A DNA stretch of 64,000 nt from Macropodus opercularis (taxonomy: Eukaryota > Chordata > Actinopteri > Anabantiformes > Osphronemidae), in assembly GCA_030770545.1 (NCBI GenBank), contig CM061099.1, forward strand, positions 13,833,001 to 13,897,000, written 5' to 3'. The translations under genes and the position numbers were made by a program. The notes below the pieces were generated by a model that saw only the letters and a program-made list of their open reading frames with translations, ran no database searches and had not been told where the DNA came from. Within the stretch, counting starts at the first letter, position 1. The number at the start of each line of letters is the position of its first letter. This document shows, one piece after another, positions 39,036-49,900 of the stretch.

Positions 39036-41482
39036 TCCCTGTGAATGCTGATAGCATTCACAGGTTTGTTTTTCAAATCTTTATTATTATTAATCCGTAC
39101 ACTTTACGGCACCTAACTCCGGCCGCACCGTTTGAGCTATAGGAACCGTTCAACTATTAAAATATTCAGCTTTTTCGGGACTCGAGTGCTTCCATTTTGC
39201 TTATTGATACCTTTTATACTTTTTGAAATATTAAGCTATTTTCAACAAATTTTCCCCATTGAAAATGAATGGAAACTGCTATAGACCAATTGGACTCTCC
39301 CGCAGAAGACTACGGTTCAAACCCCACTGAGGGCATCTAAGCCTTTGCAAGCAACTCATCTATTAAACCAGTCCTGGAGCTGCCAAACTTTTTACCACTT
39401 TTATCAATCTATTTTTACTTTCTTCAACTGCTTCAACTTCACTTGGCATTATTTAAAAGTATGATTTCTAACAATTGCATTATAGGAGTTTTAAAAGTGG
39501 GGGTGGTCACATTTGAATATTCACACCACTTTCCCAGAAAAACAGCTTCAGCTTATAAATAGTGACTGCTGCTGCAAATTAACAACTGAATTACAATGTT
39601 GGCTGTACTTTGTGTGAGATGTAAATGTTTGATGTGCTTAACATTCACGTTTTATAGAAATAGTTGTCAACACCCTAACTGAAACTGCTGTGACAAGAAA
39701 TGACCTTCACACTGCATGGCAAGCTAATGACATCCAAAACACGCTGTTTGGGCTTTGATGATTAGCATGTCGTGCAATGTGCTAATTGTTGGCCCACCAA
39801 TCAGGAGATTGCACCTGATGGTATATTCAAACCTGCCTGCAGTCTGTTTGATACCTTTTCCCCTTTTTGTTTCAAATACACAACTTCAGTTTTGAAGCAG
39901 TACTCTAACTTCTGCTGTGGGCATGTTATAAAAGTTCTGCAAACATCCAAACAATTCCTGTTGTTTGTTTTAATTGCTTCAGCTGTTTCATATTACCTTG
40001 TCACTAATGTAGTAGCAAAGTATTTGTGCATTTTTAATGCTTTTAAACTGCACTTCTATCAATCTATTTCAACTTTCTTCAACTGCTTCAACTTCTGCAA
40101 ACAAACAATTCCTGTTCTTCTATGTTTTAACTGCTTCAGCTGTTTCATATTAACTTGTCATTAGTGTAGCAGCAAAGTATTTGTGCATTTTTAATGCTTT
40201 TAAACTGCACTTTTATCAATATATTTCAACTTTATTCTTTTAAAATCCAGCTTTTCCTGTTTAAGCCTCTCATGTACACAATATATTGTACAGACCATTT
40301 TACTGGTTTCTGTAACACTCTGTCAACAGTTTCAGCAGTTGATTTCAACACCAATAACTCTTCAACGTTTCTGGAAGCATTATAGGAGTTTTAAAAGTGG
40401 GGGTGGTCACATTTGAATATTCACACCACTTTCCCAGAGAAACAGCTTCAGCTTATAAGTAGTGACTGCTGCTGCAAATTAACAATTGAATTACAATGTT
40501 GGCTGTACTTTGTGTGAGATGTAAACGTTTGATGTGCTTAACATTCACGTTTTATAGAAATAGTTGTCAACACCCTAACTTAAACTGCTGTGACAGGAAA
40601 TGACCTTCACACTGCATAGCAAGGTAAAGACATCCAAAACAAGCTGTCTCGGCTTTGATGATTAGTACATTGTGTTATGTGCTAATTGTTGTCCCACCAA
40701 TCAGGAGATTGCACCTGATGGTACTTTTAAAACTGCTTGCAATCTATATGAAACCTGCTTCAGCTGTTTCTTATTAACTTGTCACTAGTGTAGTGGTTAA
40801 GCAACTGCTCTCTGTTCTATAAATCTTGAGTTCAAATCCAACTGTAGGCATGCTATAAAAATAAGATCTGTGACAATTTTAATCTAAAGCTGGAGCAATT
40901 TTAGCAATGTATCTCAAATTTGTTCAACTCTTTCTACTTCTACTTTTTACTTCTCCTATGGTCCTCAAGCTATTTGTCCTGTGTGCTGCTCAATAGTGTA
41001 GTGGTTAAGTGATTGTCCTCTGCTGTGGGAATCTTGAGTTCAATTCCTGCTCATGGCAAAATTTACAAGTCACATTTTTAATGCTTTTAAACTGCACTTT
41101 TATCAATGTATTTCAACTTTCTTCAACTGCCTTTTTTCATCTCCTATGTTCCTCCAGCTTTGCATCTTTTATGCTACTGAGTAGTGTAATGGTTAAGCAA
41201 CTGCCCTCTGCTGCAGGAGACTTGGGTTCAAATCCCACTCATTGCAAACTTCAGAAGTTCAAACAAATTGTGCTTCATTCAGCTTAACTGCTCTAACACT
41301 TTTAGCAATACTTTAGAATTCAAACTTCAATTTGTTCAACTCTTTCTACTTCTACAGACATTCTAACAAATTCAGCTACTTCAGCTATGTTTTAACTGCT
41401 TCAGCAGTTTTAGCAAAACTATGCAATTCATTCAGCATGTCAGCATTCACAGTGCATTTTCTTATGGAAATGCTTTTTCTAG
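39036..41482 (+). mobile_element. Array unit 25 (copy of unit 14)
   Basis: Starts TCCCTG directly after CTAG. tRNA-like D 39278-39335; TATAAATA 39554-39561; TATAAGTA 40454-40461; tRNA-like A 40786-40851, B 40994-41058, C 41181-41246; terminus from 41443. Similarity to unit 14 begins exactly at the TC, while the sequence before it differs. Confidence 0.72.
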
Positions 41483-42474
41483 TGTTAACGTTGATATTCT
41501 CCTGAGCTATCCGTCGGCACCTATCTTCTCCCGCACGCTTTGACCTACAGAAACCGTTCAAATATCAAAATGTGCAGCTTTTCAAGGGGAAGTGAGCTTC
41601 CATTTGGCGTTTTGATATCTTTTATACTTTTTGAAATATTGAGCTTTTTGTATTTACAGCTTTATGCAGTTCTCCTCCTCTGCCACATTGCAGCTGCAGC
41701 AGTTATGCAGCTCCTGACTATTTCTGAAATGTCAACGTCCTGCACCTCCATCATTGCTGTGTGGCGCAGTAGCTCACTGGTTAAGGTGCTGCGCTTTGCC
41801 CTGGGGATTGTGGGTTCAAATCCACCTTGGACCTGTGTTGTACAAATTACATCAAAGTCTGCTCCCAACTGTTTCAGCAACCTACAAACTCCCAATACTT
41901 AGCCTTTACTACTTTAAGCTGTGTGGTTAGGCTGCAGGCCTTCACTGTCAGGGGCTGTGCTTCAAATCCAATATAGAGTGTAGGACTACTTCAACTTTGT
42001 TTTGCAGCATCTTCAACTCCTGTTCAGCTACTTCAGCTATGTTTTAACTGCCTCAGCAGTTTAATAATAATGCTTTTGAACTAAACTTTTACCACTTTTA
42101 TCAATCTATTTCAACTTTCTTCAACTGCCTTTTTTCATCTCCTATGTTCCTCCAGCTTTGCATCTTGCATGCTACTGAGTAGTGTAATGGTTAAGCAACT
42201 GCCCTCTGCTACAGGAAACTTGGGTTCAAATCCCACTCATTGCAAACATCACAAGTTCAAACAAATTGTGCTCCATTCAGCTTAACTGCTCTAGCATTTT
42301 GAGCAATACTTTAGAATTCAAATTTGTTCAACTCTTTCTACTTCTACAGACATTCAAACAAATTCAGCTACTTCAGCTATGTTTTAACTGCTTTAGCAGT
42401 TTAACCAATTCAATGGAATTCATTCAGCATGTCAGCATTCACAGTGCATTTTCTTATGGAAATGCTTTTTCTAG
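41483..42474 (+). mobile_element. Array unit 26 (TGTTAACG module)
   Basis: tRNA-like F 41762-41833, G 41916-41980, C 42180-42244; terminus from 42435. Confidence 0.7.
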
Positions 42475-45113
42475 TTATTATTATTATTATTATTCCGTAC
42501 ACTTAACGGCATCTAACTCCGGCCGCACCGTTTGAGCTATAGAAACCGTTCAACTATCAAAATATTCAGCTTTTTCGGGACTCGAGTGCTTCCATTTTGC
42601 TTATTGATACCTTTTATACTTTTTGAAATATTAAGCTATTTTCAACAATTTTTCCCCATTGAAAATGAATGGAAACTGGTATAGAGCAATTGGACTCTCC
42701 CGCAGGAGACTGCGGTTCAAACCCCACTGAGGGCATCTAAGCCTTTGCAAGCAACTCATCTATTAAACCAGTCCTGTAGCTGCCAAACTTTTACCACTTT
42801 TATCAATCTATTTTAACTTTCTTCAACTGCTTCAACTTCACATGGCATTATTTAAAAGTATGATTTCTAACAATTGCTTTATAGGACTTTTAAAAGTGGG
42901 GGTGGTCACATTTGAATATTCACACCACTTTCCCAGAAAAAACAGCTTCAGCTTATAAATAGTGACTGCTGCTGCAAATTAACAATTGAATTACAATGTT
43001 GGCTGTACTTTGTGTGAGATGTAAACGTTTGATGTGCTTAACATTCACGTTTTATAGAAATAGTTGTCAACACCCTAACTGAAACTGCTGTGACAGGAAA
43101 TGACCTTCACACTGCATGGCAAGTTAATGACATCCAAAACAAGCTGTTTGGGCTTTGATGATTAGCATGTTGTGCAATGTGCTAATTGTTGGCCCACCAA
43201 TCAGGAGATTGCACCTGATGGTATTTTCAAATCTGCCTGCAGTCTGTTTGATACCATTTCTCCTCTTTGTTTCAAATACATAACTTCAGTTTTGAAACAG
43301 CATTCTAACTTCTGCTGTGGGCATGTTACAAAAGTTCTGCAAACATCCAAACAATTCCTGTTAATTGCTTCAGCTGTTTCATATTAACTTGTCACTAGTG
43401 TAGTAGCAAAGTATTTCTGCATTTTTAATGCTTTTAAACTGCACTTTTATCAATATATTTCAACTTTATTCTTTTAAAATCCAGCTTTTCCTGTTTAAGC
43501 CTCTCATGTACACAATATATTGTACAGACCCTTTTACTGGTTTCTGTAACACTCTTTCAACAGTTTCAGCAGTTGATTTCAACACCAATAACTCTTCGAC
43601 GTTTCTTGAAGCCAATGTGGCACTAAACAGTTTCCACAGTCTACTTAGTGTCTGACACTGACTTTACAAGTCAAACACTCTAAGATATTTTACACACAGC
43701 CCCATCTTCTGGTTGTTCCTAACAATTGCATTATAGCAGTTTCAAAAGTGGGGGTGGTCACATTTGAATGTTCACACCTCCTTCCCAGAAAAACAGCTTC
43801 AGCTTATAAATAGTGACTACTGCTGCAAATTAACAATTGAATTACAATGTTGACTGTACTTTGTGTTAGATGTAAACGTTTGATGTGCTTAACATTCACG
43901 TTTTATATAAATAGTTGTCAACACCCTAAGTGAAACTGCTGTGACAGGAAATGACCTTCACACTGCATGGCAAGCTAATGTCATCCAAAACAAGCTGTTT
44001 GGGCTTTGATGATTAGCACATTCTGTTCTGTGCTAATTGTTGGCCCACCAATCAGTAGATTGCACCTGATGGTACTTTCAAAACTGCTTGCAATCTGTAT
44101 GAGACCTGCTTCAGCTGTTTCATATTAACTTGCCATTAGTGTAGTGGTTAAGCAACTGCTCTCTGCTCTAGTAATCTTGACTTCAAATCCAACTGTGGGC
44201 TTGCTACAAAAGTAACATCTGTGACAATTTTAATCTACAGCTGAAGCAATTTTAGCAATGTATTTCAAACTTGTTCAACTCTTTCTACTTCTACTTTTTA
44301 CTTCTTCTATGGTCCTCTAGCTATTTGTCCTGTGTGCTGCTCAATAGTGTAGTGGTTAAGTGATTGTCCTCTGCTGTAGGAATCTTGAGTTCAATTCCTG
44401 CTCATGGCAGAATTTACAAGTCACATTTTTAATGCTTTTAAACTGCACTTTTATCAATATATTTGTTTCAGCTTCTACAAACATTCAAACAAATTGTGCT
44501 CCATTCAGCTATGTTTTAACTGCTTCAGCAGTTTCAGCAATACTATGGAATTCATTCTATTTCAACTTTCTTCAACTGCTTCAACTTCTGCAAACATCAT
44601 GGCATTATTTAAAAGTATGATTTTTAATGCTTTTGAACTAAACTTTTAGCACTTTTATCAATCTATTTCAACTTTCTTCAGCTGCTTCAACTTCTGCAAA
44701 CATCCAAACAATTCATGTTGTTTGTTTTAATTGCTTCAGCTGTTTCATATTAACTTGTCACTACTGCCTTTTTTCATCTCCTATGTTCCTCCAGCTTTGC
44801 ATCTTGTATGCTACTGGGTAGTGTAACGGTTAAGCAACTGCCCTCTGCTGCAGGAAACTTGGGTTCAAATCCCACTCATTGCAAACATCACAAGTTCAAA
44901 CAAATTGTGCTCCATTCAGCTTAACTGCTCTAGCTATTTTAGTAATACTTTAGAATTCAAATTTGTTCAACTCTTTCTACTTCTACAGACATTCAAACAA
45001 ATTCAGCTACTTCAGCTATGTTTTTACTGCTTCAGCAGTTTAACCAATTCAATGGAATTCATTCGGCATCTCAGCATTCACAGTGCATTTTCTTATGGAA
45101 ATGCTTTTTCTAG
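42475..45113 (+). mobile_element. Array unit 27 (long form)
   Basis: 5' end TTATTATTATTATTATTCC. tRNA-like D 42678-42735; TATAAATA 42954-42961 and 43805-43812; linker from 43640; tRNA-like A 44138-44200, B 44345-44409, C 44819-44883; terminus from 45074. From 43640 it is nearly identical to unit 1. Confidence 0.7.
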
Positions 45114-45460
45114 TTTTTATTATAGTTCTTCCGTACGTTTTTTGGCATCTAACTAGTGCCACACCGTTTGAGCTATTGGAACCATTCAAATATTAAAATG
45201 TGCAGCTTTTCCGGGAATCGAGTGCTTCTATACAACTTTTTGATATCTTTTATACTTTTTGAAATATTAAGCTATTTTCACTTTTTTTTCCCCATTGAAA
45301 ATGAATGGGAAGCTGTATAGGGCAACTGGACTCTCCCGCAAGAGACCCCAGTTCAAATCCCGCTCAAGGCATCTATGTTCTGCTTCCAAGTTACGCTGTT
45401 TGAGCTTTGATGCCTTAAACAGTGTGTGTTGACAGTTACAGCGGTTTGAAATCGCTGACG

Positions 45461-46300
45461 ATTCAACAATTGTGAGTTTTCCGACATGAAACTCACTCAG
45501 GTTGTAGAATGAAGTACATTTAAACCGCGGTTTCTCTATAAACTTTCACTTGTAAAATGTCGCCACGGTCGCAATTTTCGCTCTTTTTAAAAGATTCTTT
45601 CACTCTAATGTAGAGACACTTGTCTACTTGCTAACTGGGCACATGGCAAAACCGAACGACCGACACATTTCGCCGTATTTGTCTCGTAGCAGCGGCAGCG
45701 GCCGCTTTTGCGTCATTAATTTGCCTGATTCGCGAGCAGATCTGATCGTTTTGAACTCGATATAAATTCAACAATTGTCAGTCTTTCGACACGAAACTCA
45801 CACAGGTTATAAATTAAAGTATTGGCTTTCATTTGATGTGGTGGTCTTTGTGATTACTGTTACGGTTTCGCCGCTACGAACCCATTTAGCGGGCTTCGTT
45901 TTCATCGTCTTTTTTGCCACAAGCTTGAAACTGTCACTTGTAAAATGTCGCTACGGCCGCAATTTTCGCTCTTTTTAAAAGATTCTTTCACTCAGATGTA
46001 GACACACTTGTCTACTTGCTAACTGGGCACATGACAAACTCGAAAGACCGACACATTTCGCCGTATTTGTCTCGTAGCGACCGCCATTAATTCGCCTGGC
46101 TCGCGAGACAGAAAAGACACATCTGAACGTTTTGAACTCGCTATAAATTCAACAATTGTCAGCCTTTCGACATGAAACTCACACAGGTTGTAGATTAAAG
46201 TCTCTGCTTTCATTTGATGTGGTGGTTTCGCCGCTACGAACCCGTTTAGCGGGCTTCGTTTCTATCGTTTCATAGCCACAGCTGCTGCTGCTGTCAGCTT
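45461..46300 (+). repeat. Short tandem repeat block with TATA-like boxes (about 2.5 copies, 305-381 bp period)
   Basis: Copies start with ATTCAACAATTGT at 45461, 45766 and 46147. Each contains a TCGACA/CCGACATGAAACTCAC-type start; the first two continue into TGTAAAATGTCGC and GCTCTTTTTAAAAGATTC. The second and third copies are preceded by TATAAAT (45761-45767, 46142-46148); the first has lost it. A CCGCTA...TAGCGG hairpin recurs near 45872 and 46231. CpG content is higher than in the rest of the array. The function is unknown. Confidence 0.65.
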
Positions 46301-46330
46301 CTTATAGACCTTCGCGAACCGGTATTTCAA

Positions 46331-46404
46331 GCAGCCCAGTGGCCTAGTGGTTAGTGCGGTGAGCTCCAGAGTCAGAGGCCACGGGTTCAATCCCCGGTCA
46401 AGAC
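46331..46404 (+). pseudogene. tRNA-like sequence H
   Basis: It has A box TGGCCTAGTGG and B-box-like GGTTCAATCCC, with a T stem of four pairs. The D-arm resembles Glu/Val-type tRNAs. I found no convincing 7-bp acceptor stem, so a tRNA pseudogene or SINE-head-like sequence is more likely than a working tRNA. It is followed by the same downstream motif as the next tRNA-like sequence. Confidence 0.5.
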
Positions 46405-46476
46405 AACTGTTTTTAGACTGATGTTTGTTACCAAGCTGAGGGTCTAATACACCTTCGGGCGCGGCTGATTCAGCTA

Positions 46477-46548
46477 TTCAGTTGGCCGAGCGGTTGATCT
46501 GCTGCACTGCAAAGCGGGAGACCTCGGTTCGAACCCCAGCCGATGCAA
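46477..46548 (+). pseudogene. tRNA-like sequence I (perfect A and B boxes)
   Basis: TGGCCGAGCGG (46483-46493) is a canonical A box of Leu/Ser style, and GGTTCGAACCC (46526-46536) is a canonical B box, with 32 bases between them. An anticodon-like stem CTGCT/AGCGG forms with a 9-base loop. CGGCTG (46462-46467) pairs with CAGCCG (46537-46542), but a 15-base insert sits between that stem and the D arm. It is a plausible Pol III transcription unit but a poor tRNA. Confidence 0.5.
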
Positions 46549-46879
46549 CTGTCTTCAGACTGATGTTTGTTACGAGCACATTGAATCTGGATGTTCTGCT
46601 TGTTGTAACAAAGCTTGTAAAGCTTCAGCAATGTCAGGAAAGTCTTGCAAAATTCAATCAACATATCTTTAGGGGTTATCTATACTTTTATTAAATTGTT
46701 GAATTATTAATACTTACTTAATATTTTTTCATTATGCTTTATTTTGAAATTTAAGACTTTTAACTTGTTCTGGACCTGTACAAGCCTATTCTATCCACTT
46801 CTATTTTTCTTGAACTACTTTTAAGAACTTTTTAAAATCTCGAGCTACAGTCAGCAGTTATTGGGAATACATTCAGCAT

Positions 46880-46922
46880 AAAGCATTCACAGTGCATTTT
46901 CTTATGGAAATGCTTTTTCTAG
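46880..46922 (+). other. Terminal 3' end of the array (subterminal repeat, hairpin, CTAG)
   Basis: This is the 28th copy of the 3' terminus. It has GCATTCACAGTG, then the 20-base palindrome GCATTTTCTTATGGAAATGC (overlapping by GC-type bases), T5 and CTAG. The next base is T, followed by DNA with no similarity to the array. It marks the junction of the element with single-copy host DNA. Confidence 0.72.
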
Positions 46923-49900
46923 TTATACATGTGTGGGTTCCTTGGCAACAGGCCATGAAGATCCAGCAGTTCCATTCACGTGAGTCTGACCTTGTGTAGT
47001 ACGGGAAAAAACCACTGCAGTGGTGGGAGCTAATGTCCAGTAGGTGGGGGGTCACATGTGTTCACTCAGTGTCCCACCCTCCTCGCGTTTGTAGGCTCAG
47101 AGCTGATGGGACGAGACGATCAGCCAACAACAAAGTTTAAGACAACATGAGAGCCAGCAGCCTCATGTCAGCAGATGGATCATTCAAAGTGTTACCAAGG
47201 TCACTGTGGCTCATTTATTGCAATAATAATCCAGTCAGTTAGGGCATAATGTTTGACTGTTACATGGAGGGAGGGGAGTGTCAGTGCATCATCAGTGTTA
47301 GACAGAGGACAATCGTCATTATGTCCCACCTGATATGAATATTATGTTTTAATACTGTCTGCAGTTCATCATTAACTGTATGCACTGTACATGCTCCTTT
47401 GTATTTGTGAATGTTTTACTGTCGGATTGCAACTAAACAGAATTTTTTTTTTGTATGAATATCAATTTAATGAGCAGATTTGATTTGATTTTCACGTCTG
47501 AATACTTAAAACACTTAGCTGATGTAACTTGATCTTGTACAAAACATCAAAGTTTAGTCTAAAGTAACAAACAACAAAAAAGCTTAAAAAATATATATAT
47601 ATTACGTACATATGTTTATAAAATGCCGTCGTTTTATGATAACACCTCATGCTCTGCCTCGATAGCTGTGATTGTCCAGGTCGTTTTGGCCTAACTAACA
47701 CTCCTGCTGTTTTTTTAAAACACTGATAAAGTACATTCTTCAGGAAAATGCTGAACAAGCGTGTTTTTCTTTGTTTGGTGGTCTCTCCTCACTCTCTGCA
47801 GGACGATACTCAGGCTGCTTGGGTTTCTCTCCAGCAGCTGAGTTGAGCTCCACAGCGCCACAGTGTCTTTCTACGACGTGCTCAGCCCACCACAGAATCA
47901 CTGGTGACACGAGCGTCTGGGCTTGTCCTCTACTAAAGAATAAACAGCATCACGCCTGGTCTTTGTCATCCATCCCAAAGGGTTCGCATACTGTAACAGT
48001 AGTTATTTGTGTGTTATTGCCCTATTATAGAACCTTGTTCTGTTTTTAGAGCTGTTGTTCACTTTTTACTGCTTGACCAAAAACCCCAACTCCACAGACA
48101 CAACTCACATTTCCCTCTGAAAGTGCTTCATCATTATTATCCCCCAGCACCTTGAGTAGGTTTAACTGGACGTTTTATGATGATCTTGAAGCAAAAGGCT
48201 CGTAAATGGTCCAGATGTTTGTAATTGTATCTAATCAGCATTATTTGCCTTCTGGAGCGATGACTGGAAGCTCTCACTTCAATTACAGTGGATTAGCCTT
48301 TGTCTACATGCTTAATCCCTGCAACACGTGGCCTGACCAGAATCACAATTATGTGGTTCAGGTTTTTGAAAGACAAACGATGCGCTTCTGTGGAAATGGA
48401 ATGTGAAGGAATGATTTTCATTCACAAACACACTGTTAAAATACTTTGATTTGCTCCAATAATACCAGGTATTGGTGTGAGCTGCCAGGGAGCCTGATGC
48501 TAATACGTCTGGAAGAAGGGGAATAATCTGCCTCCTGTTTTTTCTTACTTTATGGAAAATAGCAGCTGGAATTTTGTTTCTCGATCGGAGTGGGAATGAC
48601 AGAGCAACTATGGGGAAATAAATAAGATTGAATTCTCTGCTTGATCAAAGAAACACCATCATTACGGCAACTCTCAACCCCAAAACCTAAAAACAATCAC
48701 ATAACATAAAAGACGCTTTTCACAGTCCAGTGTATTCTGCTTGGACAAAACAAGGCAGCGAGACGTCTTTCTAGAAGTTTTATAGAAAAGTGAAAAACGC
48801 TATTTAATCATCATCTTTCTTATACTGAGCTGCTTTTATTGTTTACCATATCTAAGCTTAAACCTGTCATGTACTCGTCTCACACTGTGCCACATGAGCA
48901 TCTTCAATAGCTGGTGAAATGAACAGAATAATGACCATAATGACTTTTACATCAGTGTAACAACACCTTAAAGCGTATTTTATCCGCACAGACCATCTTC
49001 ATACCTTTGCTATTGTCTCTCCGTTGCCTCGTATCTTAGAGAAGCCACAGTGAGCAGCTCAGACCTGGCTTAAATATTTTCATCATCGTTACAGTGCTCC
49101 TCCATGTCCTGACACTGTTCTGTGACTAAAGCACAATTTCACCTGGACAATAACGGGAGGAATCTTTGAAAATGGATACGTATGCTCTGCAGGTGTTCCT
49201 TTCAGGGCAGAGACTACATCACTGAGATTGCTTTTCTGCTCCTCCTGATTGCGTCTCATGAAGCAGACGCTCTCCATACCTGCACGCGCTTATTCAAACC
49301 AGTGACAAGTGGAGCTTTATTCTCACCTTGAGACAGTCTCTGTCTGCTGTGTCAAGTGACAGCAATTGCAGATGGCGCGACGGCAGGAAGATGAAACGAC
49401 GCCGCACATGAGCGGCGGAGGGAAAAAGGAAAGAGGAAAATCCCATTCCAGGACACTTTCAGTACAAAGATACGATCTTTTACATTATTAATGTAAACAA
49501 CAACAAAAGGTTTCTGGCTTTGATGCTGTGTGTGTACGAGTTATACTGTGTTACACTCAGCCGTGGATCTGTGTTCGTGCTTGCCATTTGAGGTAGGCCA
49601 TGTACCTCCATGCTGTAGGCATTGATTTTGTGTTAGTGCTGCAGTGGCTCTTTCTGCCTCTTTCATTTCTCATAAAATGCTATAAAATAAACTAAACCGC
49701 TTCTGCAGAAACATGATCGTGCCTCCCGGGTGCCGAGCTAGGTTAGCGAGAACGAAACTAAAAAGTAGGGGCGTCCCAATTTCTAACCGGTCCAAACATT
49801 CACATCGGTTTCGGGACTCTTGTGGAGGTGGAAAGATTCATTACTAATCCTGCACATCATTAAGTCGACATCTTTGGAGGCCGGAGTAATGCAGGCTAAT

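Larger units (their letters stand above)
1..46922 (+). mobile_element. Tandem array of 28 non-autonomous Helitron-like units carrying tRNA-like and TATA-promoter modules
   Basis: The whole left part of the window is built from head-to-tail units that all end in the same 3' terminus. The last bases (CTAG) of these termini fall at 1474, 3975, 4888, 5801, 6799, 10354, 11226, 12149, 14650, 15627, 16569, 17615, 18661, 21136, 22372, 25279, 28057, 29748, 30612, 33390, 36105, 37028, 38112, 39035, 41482, 42474, 45113 and 46922. Each CTAG is followed by T. Established knowledge: Helitrons start with TC, end in CTRR just after a short hairpin, and insert between A and T; Helentron-related elements add subterminal inverted repeats. 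All of these are seen here. No Rep/helicase frame is present. The family name and autonomous partner are unknown. The alternative reading is a satellite that only descends from such an element. The array continues left of the window. Confidence 0.72.
45114..46922 (+). mobile_element. Array unit 28: diverged right-edge unit with different cargo
   Basis: The 5' module (45114-45385) is a clearly diverged version of the common one, with tRNA-like D at 45313-45371. The middle is unlike any other unit: a GC-richer tandem repeat (45461-46300), then two tRNA-like sequences (46331-46404 and 46477-46548) followed by the shared motif AGACTGATGTTTGTTA. From about 46840 it returns to the common 3' end (CATTCAGCAT..., terminus 46880-46922). 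It probably represents an older or separate family with the same ends. Confidence 0.62.

Noticed and set aside
721..45156. Many open frames of 60-150 codons recurring through the array (for example starting ATGGCAGAATTTAC or ATGTTTGACATT)
   Set aside because: They start inside tRNA-like sequences or spacers and overlap in two frames. They encode low-complexity Phe/Ser/Cys/Asn runs from the CTTCAACT-type spacer, and sister copies break them with indels. They recur only because the DNA repeats.
499..46548. Functional tRNA gene cluster
   Set aside because: A/B boxes are good, but in the copies I paired the acceptor and T stems are poor. Several copies are halved or lack a B box.
1..46922. CRISPR array or bacterial repeat system
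   Set aside because: Units are kilobase-scale, with no short repeat/spacer periodicity, and the surroundings are clearly vertebrate.
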